Positions 1 through 11,000 of a stretch of 64,000 nucleotides of DNA are shown here, in pieces. Positions within the stretch are counted from its first letter, which is position 1. Each line of letters opens with the position of its first letter. This stretch comes from Chaetoderma sp. LZ-2023a. Lineage: Eukaryota > Mollusca > Caudofoveata > Chaetodermatida > Chaetodermatidae. The stretch covers positions 54,518,269 to 54,582,268 of the forward strand of contig CM067367.1 of assembly GCA_034401795.1 (NCBI GenBank), in the 5' to 3' direction. The position numbers and the translations under genes are program-made. Under the pieces are notes generated by a model. The model saw nothing but the letters and a program-made list of their open reading frames with translations. It was not told the origin of the DNA and ran no database searches.

Positions 1-4
1 TCAG

Positions 5-1829
5 ATGTTGGGAGAGATGAAGAGGACAATAAAGGATTTGGTACCAGAGTTGCTCCGTGGCATGCTTCCTGGAGCAAATCCTTTGTTGTTCTCTTCATCT
101 ACTTCGGAGCAGATAAACCCCGCCTCTGAATCGAGTTTCCTTAGGCCGTTACCACTTTTCGATGATTCAGAGGTGGCCCCATTAGAGGGGGTGTTCCACG
201 ACATTGGCAGCAGGCTTGCCGCGCCGGTGGTCCGTGGACGGTTGTCGCTGGAACCTGCTGGCTGCTTACCAGCCCAGGGATATCCGCACGCCGCAGGTGC
301 CAGTACCTCCTATGGCACCTTTCCTGGCCAGTCCGGGTTAGCTCTCTTTGCTGACCCGGAGTCTAATCTTTCTGGCCAGGAGGAAGAGGATTATCTGCTG
401 GGTTCCTCTTCTGATGCCGTGGCCCTGGTTGGATCTGACGGCCAGTTATTCCGCATACCTCGGCTTGCCGAGAGTATTGCTGGTGCTGGCCGGGGCCGTG
501 GTGTGGCGGTAACTGCCCCACGCTCTACCACGGCGCCTGCTCCTGGACAAGCCAGTCAGTTTAATATGCCTGCTCTTTCGGGCCTGCATGCTTTTTCTGG
601 CTTGCCAGGAGTGTCAGCATATCCAACTTCAAGCTCGACTGCGTTAACTCAGGAGGAAGACGAAGGCCCTCGTCTAGTAGAGCTTTCGCAGTTAGTCACG
701 GAGGAGGATTGGTCTGACGCTTGTCAATGGCTGATAAGCATCAGGCCAGACCTGCCCGTGGAGCAGTCGGCTAGCCAGTGAGACCACCGGCCGTGGTTAG
801 CTGGAAAGTCGACTGTTAGCGCCATGCCATCTCTGCCGCTAGCAGAGCATATCGTTGATATGTTCTTGGCGGCGGAGACGTCCATCAAGGCGAATGGGCG
901 TCTCGCGAAGGCCCCTCGCGAGGTTGCAAGGCGCTGCCGCATCGTACCCATAGACTACCAGAGGTACGGTGTGGTACCTAAGCCCAGCGTGGATGACCGC
1001 GCGGCTTTAGGTGAGGATACGCGGCCAGGCTGCCATTCTGACACGGGAGCCTTGTGTTCGAACGCGCTGCGTTCGGCCAATGCCGCGTTGCGTGATGCGG
1101 AGGAGTGGGAGAGCGTCTATTGCGGCGCTTTCTCACGTCTCCCAGCTGTTGCAGGGGGTAGTGATAGCATCCGCATCATGCCAGCCGAGCCCGATCACAG
1201 TCCAGAGAGCCATCCAGGATGGTATCAACCTGGCTCTGGATTGTATGACTCGGGCGGTGACCAGAAGTGTCCGGGCGAGGCGCATGTTTGCGTTAGATAA
1301 CCTGTGCCCGTCCCAGGACCTGTACAATAGGCTTCTGCATATGCTTATGGCAGGTCCTGGTCTTTTTGGAGGTGAGGGATGTAGGCACCTCCAGGAGACG
1401 GTCACTCTGGTCAACAACCAGAGGGCGCTGCACGAACAGTTTGAGGTGCTCCGTAGGGAGCGCGTTCGCGCTGCACCCCCTGCATACCATCCCCTGCAGG
1501 CTCGAGGTGGAGGTGGCCATGTCAGGCCAGCCACCAGCGCAGCGTCAGCCTCGGCCGCGTGCGATTCGGCCAGCAGTGAGGGGGGGCACAGGCTCCTCAG
1601 GCGCAGCCACCCGCGCACCGAGGTGCGCGCGGTGCTGGTCGTGGCGCGCGAGGATCTGGTCGTGGTAATCGTGCCTGATGGGCCGATTACCACGGTGAAA
1701 ACCACTCCGGTGTTTCTGGCAAAGGAGACAGTGCTGCTCTTGCACTCCTTATGTCCACCTCTCTCCCTAGGTGGTCCGGTGGGGGGCCAGTTGCGGGCCA
1801 AGCAAGAGTGGGAACGGTTGACTCAGTGA
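5..1829 (+). pseudogene. gag-like ORF of the DIRS element, broken
   Basis: Positions 5-781 encode an acidic, Pro/Ser/Ala-rich stretch ending in a TGA. The same frame reopens directly (a good stretch begins at 824, MPSLPLAEHIVDMF), so the TGA is an in-frame nonsense change inside one protein. Near 1150 the likely coding frame moves to the one open at 1011-1829, which carries a helical segment around 'DNLCPSQDLYNRLLHMLM' and then a low-complexity Gly/Arg-rich tail. I recognise it only by position upstream of the RT and by its composition, as DIRS gag proteins diverge fast. The true start may lie left of the window. At least one stop and one frameshift make it a pseudogene. Confidence 0.6.
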
Positions 1830-2470
1830 CAAAAAACACCGGAGGGTGGAGGCCAATTCTCAACCTCAAGCCTTTGAACAAGTTCATAGAGACACCCAGT
1901 TTCAAGATGGAGACTGTGAAGTCGGTGTTGGAGAGGGGAATGTGGACAGCTTCAATAGATTTGAAGGATGCTTATTTCCACATCCCCATAGCGAGGAGTT
2001 TCCGTCGCTTCCTGAGATTTGCATTCCAGGGCAGACAGTGGGAATTCAGGGTGTTACCCTTCGGAATTTCTACGGCTCCTCGGGTTTTCACCAGAGTTGT
2101 TCTTGCGATTACAGCATACCTCCGCAGGAGAAGCATAGCAGTCCACACGTACATAGACGACTGGCTGTTAAAAGCACACACCCAGGAAAGTTTATCGGCC
2201 AATCTGGAGATAGTTTTGAAGACTCACAGACTTAGGCTGGATAATCAATTTCCAAAAATCAGAGCTGACTCCATCCCAGAAGTTTGTTTACCTGGGGATG
2301 TTCTTCGATCTAGAGACAGGATATGTTTATCCTACTCAGGAGAGGGTTCAGATACTCATCTCAGTAATACAGTCAGTGTGCAACAGTCGTCATGTCCTGG
2401 CACGGGTTTACTTGAGAATGCTGGGGAGTCATTCCTCGGGCGGCCTTACGCAGGCGGCAGATCCAGTTAT
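1751..2470 (+). pseudogene. DIRS reverse transcriptase domain, frameshifted
   Basis: The frame open at 1751 shows the RT fingers and palm: 'GGWRPILNLKPLNKF', then 'MWTASIDLKDAYFHIPI' with the first catalytic Asp, then 'FRVLPFGISTAPRVFT', then the catalytic box YIDD at about 2150-2161. All three metal-binding Asp positions are intact. After about 2235 the thumb region moves to the frame that holds 'VYLGMFFDLETG' (near 2285-2320), and near 2425-2470 the frame changes again to enter RNase H. The domain order and the YIDD-W context are typical of DIRS-type RTs. The gene would be inactive because of the frameshifts, although the catalytic residues survive. Confidence 0.88.
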
Positions 2471-2475
2471 TTCTC

Positions 2476-3410
2476 ATGACGCAATGGACCCAGAGTACAG
2501 GTTCACTGGACTCGAACGTGTCAGTGTTGGGGCCTCTAATTCACCACCTGCAATGGTGGTTGAAGACAGAGAATCTCTTGGCGGGGGTTATGCTAACCCC
2601 TCCTCACCCTCAAGTAACTGTGTATACAGATGCCTCGATGGAGGGGTGGGGAGCTTGCCTGGAAGAATCCACGATATCAGGGCTTTGGAATCTGGAACAG
2701 TCAAAGGAACATATCAATCTACTGGAGTTAAGAGCAGTAGTCCTGGGCCTGGAACATTTCTTACAGAAAGTTCAGGGCAAGATTGTTCTTATTCGATCAG
2801 ACAACTCAACAGTAGTGACTTACATAAACCGCCAGGGCGGAACGAAGTCGCCCAGTCTCTGTATGATGACATGGACTGCTTTGTTGGTGCCTGGATCACA
2901 GGATTACCTTGAAAGCAGTTCATATTCCGGGAAGGTTAAATCTGCTAGCAGACTCATTGAGCCGAAGGATGAGTGTTTTACCGACGGAATGGCAACTAAA
3001 TCAAAGTGTGGCGGATCATCTGTTCGACCATTGGGGGAAACCCAACATCGATTTGTTCGCAACGAAGAAGAATGCGAAGATGACGACGTACGTCTCTCCG
3101 ATTCCAGATCCAAGCGCTTTCGCAACAGATGTGTTAGCTATCAGCTGGGTGGGAATGTATGCATACGCATTCCCTCCAGCAATCCGAATTCCAAAAATTC
3201 TTCAGAAAATCAGACAGGAGGAGTGCCAAGTGCTTCTGATCGCCCCAAATTGGCCAAGCCGATCATGGTATACGGATCTGCTGGACCTTCTGGTCTGCAA
3301 TCCGGTTCCTCTGCCTCTGATGGACGACATTATCTTCCAGGGCAAGGCCCTTCACAACAATCCGTCAATGTTCAGATTGACTGCGTGGATGTTGTCAAGG
3401 AATCTAGAAT
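2476..3410 (+). pseudogene. RNase H plus conserved post-RNase H domain of the DIRS element
   Basis: The frame open at 2476 has the RNase H landmarks TDAS (first Asp), LELRAV (Glu) and SDNST (second Asp). The last landmark, 'HIPGRLNLLADSLSR' with its Asp, sits in a different frame that opens at 2909, so a frameshift lies near 2900. That second frame goes on to about 3410 with 'NIDLFATKKNAK', 'AYAFPPAIRIPKIL' and 'LIAPNWPSRSWY'. This conserved segment follows RNase H in DIRS-like polyproteins and has been compared with Dam-type methylases in the literature on the group; I do not claim activity. The 2476 frame happens to stay open through this stretch, so its long translation is a mix of coding and non-coding sequence. 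Confidence 0.82.
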
Positions 3411-4397
3411 TAAGGAGGGCTTTTCTGAGCAAGCAGCCATGTTTATGGCCAAAGCCAGGAGGGGGTCAACCTCCAGAGCATATAATTATAAAATCAACAG
3501 ATTTGCAGAATGGTGCTCAAAAAGATGTATTGATCCAATGGATTCATCTATTCAGGTAGTAGCTGATTTCCTCTGTCAACTGTATGATGCCTATAGCCTC
3601 AAGCCTAACTCTATTGCTGGTTATAAATCAGCTTTAATGACAGTTATCCCTTGCTTGGCTAATAAGGGAAGTGATGAAGTAAGTACATTAAATGTATTAA
3701 TTAAAGGCATGGGCAATCTAAGACCAAGGAATCCCCTGGTGATTCCATCTTGGAGTTTATCTCTAGTGCTTCAGGTACTAGGCGATAAGCCTTTTGAACC
3801 ACTTAGTTCCATTTCTATGAAAATGTTGACTCTTAAAATTGTAATTTTAATTGCTGCGGCCTCGGCTAGGCGTAGGAGTGAAATTCATGCCTTATCAGCC
3901 GAGGAAGACCGTTTCGTGGTTACAGGGGAAGGCCTTAAGCTTCTACCTAGGATTAATTTCTTGGCTAAAAATCAGTCTTTGAAATATCCAGGTCAACCTA
4001 TTTTTTTGCCAGCTTTAACTAGATATGATCCTAATTCTAAAGCATGGTGTCCCGTCCGAGCACTGATCCGGTACAAACAACATACTCAGGAGTGGCGGAC
4101 GGACCAGTCAGCGTTATGGTTGTCATATATTGAACCCCATGGCAGGGCGTCTAAGGAGACCATTTCCAGGTGGATTGTAGAATGTATTCAGTTTTGTCAT
4201 AATCCGCCACCGGTAAGCAAGTTGACATGGCCAAGGCTCAGAGTGTCCGGGGCGTAGTGACTTCCACTGCCCTATTTAATGGGGTCCCTGTGGATGACAT
4301 TATTTCAGTTGCTCAGTGGCACTGTGAGTCAAGTTTTACAGACCATTATCTCCGTGACACCTCGAATCCTCTCGCCTTATCGATTTTGAAAAGATAA
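3411..4397 (+). pseudogene. DIRS tyrosine recombinase, frameshifted, catalytic His replaced
   Basis: A SAM-like N-terminal core-binding domain (about 3430-3700, 'SRAYNYKINRFAEWCSKR') is followed by the catalytic domain. The first catalytic Arg is in 'AASARRRSEIHAL' (Arg codon at 3868-3870 or beside it). The last part is in another frame that begins around 4227 and ends with TAA at 4395-4397. There the His-x-x-Arg box reads Gln-Ser-Val-Arg: the codon at 4239-4241 is CAG, while the Arg (4248-4250) and the nucleophilic Tyr (4347-4349, in 'TDHYLRD') are kept. In the family this enzyme inserts the circular cDNA by strand exchange without making a target duplication. One frameshift near 4200-4225 and the lost His make this copy inactive. 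Confidence 0.85.
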
Positions 4398-4736
4398 TCA
4401 GGTGTACTTTTTTGATGAGGCTTCCTCATTACTTGTATATATCACAAGTAATTAATGGGAACAACCACTTTTTGGGACTGCATCAGCCTTCACCACTGGG
4501 AAGATGATGTCAGCAGCCAAGTTCAACAAGGTCAGTCTTGTTTATGTGTTGTTCATTGTTAATTGTATTGTCACGTGACCCTTTGTTATTAATATGGTGA
4601 TGGTTTGTGTTTTTATGTGGTTGATCATTGAGAGTATACGAAAATGGAGCTTTTTCGTCTCTGTCCTATAGTACATGGCACTTGTACGTAGAGAGCGTAT
4701 GGGACATTGAGGTCATTCGAGTCTTCCTCCCAGGAA

Positions 4737-4758
4737 GGGGGGGGGGGGGGGGGGGGGG
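4737..4758 (+). repeat. poly-G tract, 22 G
   Basis: An uninterrupted run of 22 G followed by CGCGCAT lies in the 3' untranslated part of the DIRS element. Such a run can form a G-quadruplex and is prone to length change and to assembly error. Confidence 0.9.
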
Positions 4759-4940
4759 CGCGCATATGACATTCGGTCATCTCTCATCCATCGGTTTGTG
4801 TTAGCCGATGTTTTTTCAAATCCTGACTGTGTTTTCACACAGTTTCAGAAGTTTAAGTGCCTTAAACGCAGAAAAGCGCATAGGGAAGAGCTGGTCTTTT
4901 GACCTCGCCTCCCTCCCGCCGAATTCCCTGTCGAATTCTG

Positions 4941-5332
4941 GCAATATCAAAGAGTATTAGGGAGGTAAGTATACTCTTGAAGTGAAATAAACGAAATCAC
5001 GGATTTCTTTTTTCACAAGAGAGTTGATACTTACCTCCCTAATACTGACCCGGCCTCTCCACCCCACAGAGGCTCGGTCTTCAGGCTCTTAATAGTTGCA
5101 TGTGTGTCGGCCAATAAATTAGTCAGAGGAAGTGCTAGTCTGCGCATGCGCGGTGGTGGGGCTGACATCCGCCGGACTGCACTCTGACTCCCTGCCCAGT
5201 AGGGGCACCTAACTGTTTTTATTCTGAGTGTTTATTGAGTGAAAGCCGATATTTAGCAATATCAAAGAGTATTAGGGAGGTAAGTATCAACTCTCTCATG
5301 AAAAAAGAAATCCGTGATTTCGTTTATTTCAC
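4941..5332. repeat. Direct and inverted terminal repeat block of the DIRS element
   Basis: A 32-bp direct repeat (GCAATATCAAAGAGTATTAG, then GGAGGTAAGTAT) occurs at 4941-4972 and 5256-5287. A 65-bp inverted repeat pairs 4982-5046 with 5268-5332 with only two or three differences. The spacer 5047-5255 is GC-rich. DIRS elements are known to have inverted terminal repeats plus an internal complementary region used to close the circular cDNA, and this arrangement fits. The left terminal repeat, needed to assign each block, is outside the window. Each copy holds AG|GTAAGTAT, a perfect 5' splice-site match. Confidence 0.75.
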
Positions 5333-5382
5333 AAGACCAGTGTAGAAACCATTTTGGGCTGATATTAGTGTTAAAGGGTTAA
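5333..5382 (-). repeat. Palindromic MITE family A fragment cut by the DIRS insertion
   Basis: Read on the minus strand this matches the left end of family A copies at 18143 and 33664: TTAACCCTTTAACACT, then a GCC..AA..GG.TTCT segment, then GGTCTTG. It stops exactly at the DIRS terminal repeat, so the MITE was there first. Confidence 0.75.
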
Positions 5383-5434
5383 GGCTCATATCAAACCAGA
5401 TATCATTGGTGTACAAGCTGAACTCGACACCTCA

Positions 5435-7110
5435 GAACCGTGGTGGGGGGGGCTTCTCAAGTACCACTGGGCTGATTTGAATTATATTTGCCAGGAAGCA
5501 TCCTTAGGGCATAGGGATCCAAGTTTGTTCAAATGAACCCGATCAGCCAATTTGACAGCCATCTTGGATTTAGGCCGAATTTAGGAAACGTCTTTAAAAA
5601 TCTCTGAAACCACTTAGGGGATTGATGCAAATCTCATGAAATATGATCTAGGGCAAGAGCTGAACCAAGTTTGTTCAAGGGAACTTGATTGGTCAAATGG
5701 TTCGGCGGCCATCTTGGTTGACCTGGTTTTATCGAAAACGACTTCTCCAGAACCGCTGAACGGATCGGGCCAAAATTTGCCAGATGGCCTAAGGGCAATT
5801 AAAGTTTGTTCAAGAGAAGTTGATCGGTCAAAAAACATGGCCCGCCGTGGGCCAATCAAAATATAGCGTGTTTGGCGGTTATATTGTATTTTTTATTTGA
5901 TGGATTTTGGGGCCAAAATTGGTTTTGTATGTGTTTTGCGGTATTCTGATCACAAATTTGCAATTTTCGAAACTGTCGGATAAACGGTTTGGCGGCCATC
6001 TTGGATCATTTTCCCACCAAAAGCTCCCATACTAAGGCAATGGGAAATTTTTAATGTTTTCTTCTCGAGAACTGCTGTGTCGATTTCAATTATATTTCAC
6101 AGGAAGCATCCTTAGAGCTTAGAGATTCAATTTTGTTCAAACGAAGCCGATAGTCCAATTGGGCCGGTGGCCATCATGGATTTTGGCCGATTTTTAGAAA
6201 CATCTAAAAATCTTCTCCGAAACGGCTTGGGCAATCGATTCAAAACTTATGAAACCTCATCTGGGCAAAGACATAAGCCAAGTTTGTTCAAGACGACTTG
6301 ATTGACCTAATGATTCGACAGCTATCTTGGATGACCTAGTTTTCCCAAAAACGACTTCTCCAGAACCGCTAAATTGATCAGGCCGAAATTTTGGAGATAC
6401 GATTAGGGACTAAGGGCCATTAAAGTTTGTTCAAGGGAAGTTGCTCCGTCAAAAAACATGGCCACCATAGGCCAATGAAAATATAGCGTGTTTGGCGGAC
6501 ATATTGGATTTACTTATTTGATGGATTTTGAGGCCAAAATTGGTTCTATATATGTTTTTGCGTATTCTGAGCTCAAATTTGCAATTTTCGAAACTCGAAT
6601 AAACGGTAAATATCATTGGGTAGCCCACATACGAAATTTGTTTGAATTCCATACAACAGCTTGGGAGGAGATAGCATTCCTTTTTTAGGATATTTGACCT
6701 TTGGACCCCCGCCCCCTGCCCACACAATTATATGGGTAACCCACACACCAAATTTGGTTAAATTCCACACGACAGACAGCTTTTAGGATATTAGACCTTT
6801 AGACCCTGACCACCCATGGGGCAGATCCAAATGTAAATGTTGATACACAATCCGCATTTATATGGGTAACCCACATACCAAATTTGGTTGAATCCCAGAC
6901 ACCGGTTTGGCAGGAGATTGCATGATTAGTAGTTTTTAGTTTATTTCATCTTTTGACCCCCGCCTCCTGACCCCCATGGTACCCTGCCAAATCTTAATGT
7001 TGTCTTCCAAAGCTCAATTATATGGGTAATGCGCATCCCAAATTTGGTTGAATTCCACTCAACGGTTTAACAGATGGATGGACGGAGGCAATTATAATAT
7101 CTCTGATGTT
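5435..7110 (-). repeat. Module-type repeat family E, inverted orientation
   Basis: Degenerate modules recur, each with GGCCATCTTGG, 'CCAGAACCGCTGAA' and 'AAGTTTGTTCAAG' elements. They match the reverse complement of modules at 8967-10552 and 21840-22918. From about 6700 to 7090 a second module type repeats 'TATATGGGTAACCCACATACCAAATTTGGTTGAAT' (in pieces) about three times. No reading frame of note is present; short open frames here are chance. Confidence 0.7.
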
Positions 7111-7439
7111 TTTTCAACATGTGGGGATAATTATTGAATAATTTAATTTATTTTCGATCTGTAAATAGATATAATTTGGTATTTTGCTGCTCTATTGTGA
7201 TGGCTTAACCTTATTCTCAATCAGGATTTCTATAGGCTTGCTAAGTCTGACCTAATACACCAGTAATGAATCCGAAATGTATTTTATTTTTTAGGTCATA
7301 GTTATGAGAATGTAACAAAAGAATATTCCATTGAATACTTTAAAAGTAATTTGACTGGAAGAATTTCCTGCGTATGGCAGCAACATGTTACAGTCAAATT
7401 GGTTTCAACATATCCAACAACTTTCCTGTGTTTTGATAT
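7111..7439. other. AT-rich spacer
   Basis: No gene is seen. A weak hairpin-family C relative lies at about 7327-7430 (GAATATTCCATTGAATAC ... GGCAGCAACA). Confidence 0.5.
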
Positions 7440-7815
7440 GTACCTTTCCAGTTTATCCATCCATCATATGACATCATAAATACGTGTAGGATGACATCAT
7501 AATGAATTACAGCATGAATGACTCGATTTAGTCCATCATAAATGCTTAATAGCCTGACACGGTGTACGATTTGTATCTTTACTATTTAATAAAGATGCTG
7601 TTGACTATTTCGAAACTAATTTGACTAGGCATCAACAGCGCCCAGTCAGTTTAGTTTCAAAATAGTCAACAGCTTACCTGTATTTTGTAAAAGAAATTCT
7701 GGAAATTGAGTCAGGGAGTTCAGGGATCACTCGATCCCAACATGAGCGAGGTGTGGGTGGAGCTAGAGGTGGGTAGGGCATAGCTAAAACTGGAAAGGTC
7801 CATTGAGACATTGAC
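7440..7815 (+). repeat. Repeat family D with internal hairpin C (7598-7673)
   Basis: This unit is found again at 36255-36620 and 46405-46800. In order it has a TGACATCATAA-rich start, a TTAATAGCCTGACACGG segment, a hairpin with arms GCTGTTGACTATTT and the reverse, then AGTTCAGGGATC..CGATCCCAACA.GAGCGAGG, and it ends in TGGAAAGGTCCATT. Half copies occur at about 24095-24300 (inverted) and 31995-32330. It is likely a non-autonomous element; termini and target duplication were not resolved. Confidence 0.65.
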
Positions 7816-8966
7816 ATTGCAAGGGGTAAGGTGTTAACAAACAGGTGGACCTGGAGGTATGTCATGATTTAACAAGCCTATATTCTCAATCATGTGTTAA
7901 TTTCTCATGTTCATATAATTTAAAGAAATTTAAATTTAACAAAGTATATGCTAATAAGTAAATATATATCATTAATATTCTACAGATTGAACAATTGTAA
8001 ATAAAAGAATATAATATATGAAATAAATAACATCTGTGTGCAATATATTAAATTATTATCTTGTTCTCTGTTAGCCGTTACTGTGTTTGGTAGAACCTTT
8101 GTTATTATGTAGAAACAAAAAAGGTATTTTTTATATTAATTGTGGCCTTGACCTTTGAATGGGAAGTAAGTATCCTTCGCGAAGCTCTATAGTCCAACCT
8201 GTCAATTATGACCATATGAACGTTTCTAGCAATCCTCAGCATACGAGATGCAAAGGATTTCCAGAATTCTTTATCAATCAACTAAAGCTACAGAGACTTG
8301 TGCAGGTGAGTGATTGCTCACCTACAGTTAATTTTAGGCGAGTATCTCGAGTATCTTATTGCTCGCCTACATTGCTAGTAAATGACAGAATTTTGCTGAG
8401 TACTGACCTCTCACCTCATTGGATAAAATTTAAATTCATGTGAGTAAGTGATTGTTCCCTCCAAAATTCTCATGCAGAGTCCTGCTTGTGCCATGGAAAC
8501 TGATTATCGAGATGGCTGCCTGGTAACCATTTTAGTTTTGACTCCAGACCATTTGTGTTACGGTTCCTACGGTTCCTCACAACACCATATATCATGGATT
8601 TATAAAGGTCTGAACCATGTGCTTGGAAAGTTATTACAAAGAACCTTGTGGCCATTTAGGATCTTACATATAGACCAACTTTTATAGGGATTCTGCCCCT
8701 ATGTCACCCAATATATTTCCATGGTTTTGAAACAATTGGTCAAAGCTACAGAGTGATTTTCATGGAAACTGATTTTCAAGATGGCCACATGAGATAAAAT
8801 ATGCCACAAATAAAACATGCATGTTATTTTTAGCTTTTTATCATGTCATAAAATAAAGATATTCAGACAATAGCTAAATGTTGATACATTCCTTCAGTTT
8901 ATGAAGTCTGGCATGATTGACTTTTCAATCAATCAGAAGAAACCTGTCTGCCTCGGAATGTATGCT
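7816..8966. other. AT-rich intergenic stretch
   Basis: No gene or RNA is recognised. The segment 8300-8410 has three near copies of a GTGAGTGATTGCTCACCTAC-like palindromic motif. Short open frames at 8159-8443 and 8448-8687 have no protein-like composition. Confidence 0.4.
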
Positions 8967-10552
8967 AAACAAGAGTCCCAAGGGGCCCGCGTCGCTCACC
9001 TGGAGCATTGTGCATTTTTGTCAAAATTGTTGGTGGGTGGTTCAGGAGTAGTCTTTTAAATGAGTTTGTGGACATTTTTGCAAGTCCAATATGGCCACCA
9101 AACACGCTACATTTTGATTGGTCCACTTCTGCCATGTTTCTGACTAAGCTCCTTCCCGTGAACAAACTTTAATGGCACTCGGTGCCTAATCATATCTCGC
9201 AAATTTCGGCCCAATCCGCTCAGTGGTTCTGGAGTTGTTTTGGCAAAAAATAGGTTATCCAAGATGACCGCCAAACCATTTGGCCAATCAAGTTCCTTTG
9301 AACAAACTTAGTGCAGCTCTTGTCCTAGATGATATTTCATGCATTTTGAATTGATCCCACAAACGATTTTGGAGAAGATCTTTAAAGACATTTCTAAAAA
9401 TCGACCGAAATCCAAGATGTCGCGAAAATACATTTTAAATTTCCCATTGCCTGAGTATGGGAGATTTTGACGGGTAAATGATCGAAGATGGCCGCTAAAC
9501 CGTTTATCTGACAGTCTCGAAAATGGCAAATTTGAAATCACAATACACATAAACATAGATAAAACCAATTTCGGCCTCAAAATCAATCAAATAAAAAAAT
9601 CCAATATGGTCGCCAAACACGCTATATATTGATAGGCCCATAGCGGCCATTTTTTTTTTTATGGATCAACTTGAACAAACTAATAGCCCTTAGTCCCTAA
9701 TCATATATCACAAATTTCCGCCTGATCACTTCAGCAGTTCTGGGGAAGAAGTTGTTTTTGCGAAAACGAGGTCATCCAAGATGGCCGCTGAACCATTTGA
9801 TCAATCAAGTTCCCTTAAACAAGCTTGAGTGAGCTCTTGCCCTAGATCATATTACATGAGGTTTGAATTGATCGCTCAAACGGTTTTGGAGATTTTTAAA
9901 GACATTTATAAAAATCGGCCATATCCAAGATGGCCACCAGCCAAATTGGCCGATCGGCTTCGTTTGAACAAAATGGAATCTCTATGCCATAAGGATGCTT
10001 CCTGCTAAATATAATTCAAATCGGCCTAGTAGTTCTCGAGAAGACAATGATCCGAGATGGCTGACAAACCGTTTATCCAACAGTTTCGAAAATTGCAAAT
10101 TTGAGATCAGAATACCCAAAAACATATATAAAACGAATTTCGGCCTCAAAATCCATCAAATAAAAAAATCCAATATGTCTGCCAAATACACTATATTCTG
10201 ATTGGTCCACCACGGCCATGTTTTTTGACGAATCAACTTCTCTTCTCTTGCCCTAGATCATATTTCATGAGGTTTCCTTCAATCCCTCAAGCGGTTTCGG
10301 AGAAGATTTTTAGACATTTCTAAAAATCGGCCAAAATCCAAGATGGCCACCGGCCTAATTGGCCGATCAGCTTCATTTGAATAAACTTGGATCTCTATGC
10401 CCTAAGGATGCTTCCTGCCAAATATAACTGAAAATGGCCCAGCGGTTCTTGAGAAGTCGTTTAAAGGAAAAGTTGACGGATGGACGGACACACGACGGAC
10501 GGTCGCCACGACATAAGCTCACTTGGCCTTTCAGGCCGGGTGAGCTAAAAAT
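8967..10552 (+). repeat. Family E element, near complete
   Basis: It begins AAACAAGAGTCCCAAGGGG..CGCTCACCTGG and ends CATAAGCTCACTTGGCC..GGGTGAGCTAAAAA, the two conserved termini of this family. Between them modules repeat with CCAAGATGGCC(G/A)CC, 'GATCAACTT..CTTGAACAAACTT' and 'CTATGCCCTAAGGATGCTTCC' elements. Near the right end is a GGACGGACACACGACGGACGG segment. No open frame spans it. I know such repeats from bivalve genomes; the class is uncertain. Confidence 0.75.
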
Positions 10553-11000
10553 ATAGGTGCCATCTATAGTTTGGCAGTATTGTGTAAAACCAGTCATACA
10601 GGTAAGCTGTTGAACATTTTAAAACAAATTTGACTGGAAGCTGTTGCGAAACAGAGCACTGACATTCAGATTTTGATTCACATTATGGATCAGTGTCAGA
10701 ACGAAACCTAGAAAGTTGGCCAGGACCAGGTTTTTAGCTTGACTTTACGAAGCTATTGTGATACCAAACTTGGGCACATGCTTCCTTATAATGACACGGA
10801 ATTACACAATGACCTTGGGGTCAAAAATCAAGGTCACTGACCTTGGTAAAACCCGAGTTTTTTTTAACTTTAACATTTTCGGTTTAGCTCAACTTTTCTG
10901 CTTATATGTTTGTTTAATCATACTGGACCCAAACTTGGACACATGCGTCATATTAATGACACAATGATGTTGGGGTCAAAAGGTCAAAGGTCAAAATCAC
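10553..11000. repeat. Repeat with AGGTCA half-sites and half a hairpin C
   Basis: An incomplete hairpin C copy lies at 10605-10650. Then come two near copies of a unit with AAACTTGG.CACATGC and TGACCTTGG.GTCAAA (about 10758-10850 and 10920-10993). The second ends in AGGTCAAAGGTCA at 10981-10993. Confidence 0.6.

Larger units (their letters stand above)
1..5332 (+). mobile_element. DIRS-like tyrosine-recombinase retrotransposon, 5' truncated by the window edge, decayed
   Basis: Read 5' to 3', the order is a gag-like region, a reverse transcriptase with a YIDD box, an RNase H, a conserved post-RNase H domain, a tyrosine recombinase and a block of direct and inverted repeats. That order and the use of a tyrosine recombinase rather than a DDE integrase define the DIRS order of retrotransposons. 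No long terminal repeats are seen. The reading frame changes at least five times and a stop interrupts gag, so this copy cannot make its proteins. The left terminus lies outside the window. The right end abuts a palindromic MITE fragment at 5333, which shows where it landed. Base composition is GC-richer than the AT-rich spacer to the right. Confidence 0.9.

Noticed and set aside
2904-3125. Minus-strand open frame across the RNase H joint
   Set aside because: It is antisense to clear RT/RNase H coding sequence.
3904-4130. Zinc or other extra domain in the DIRS recombinase
   Set aside because: All of it aligns with the normal catalytic core of the recombinase; no extra domain is needed.
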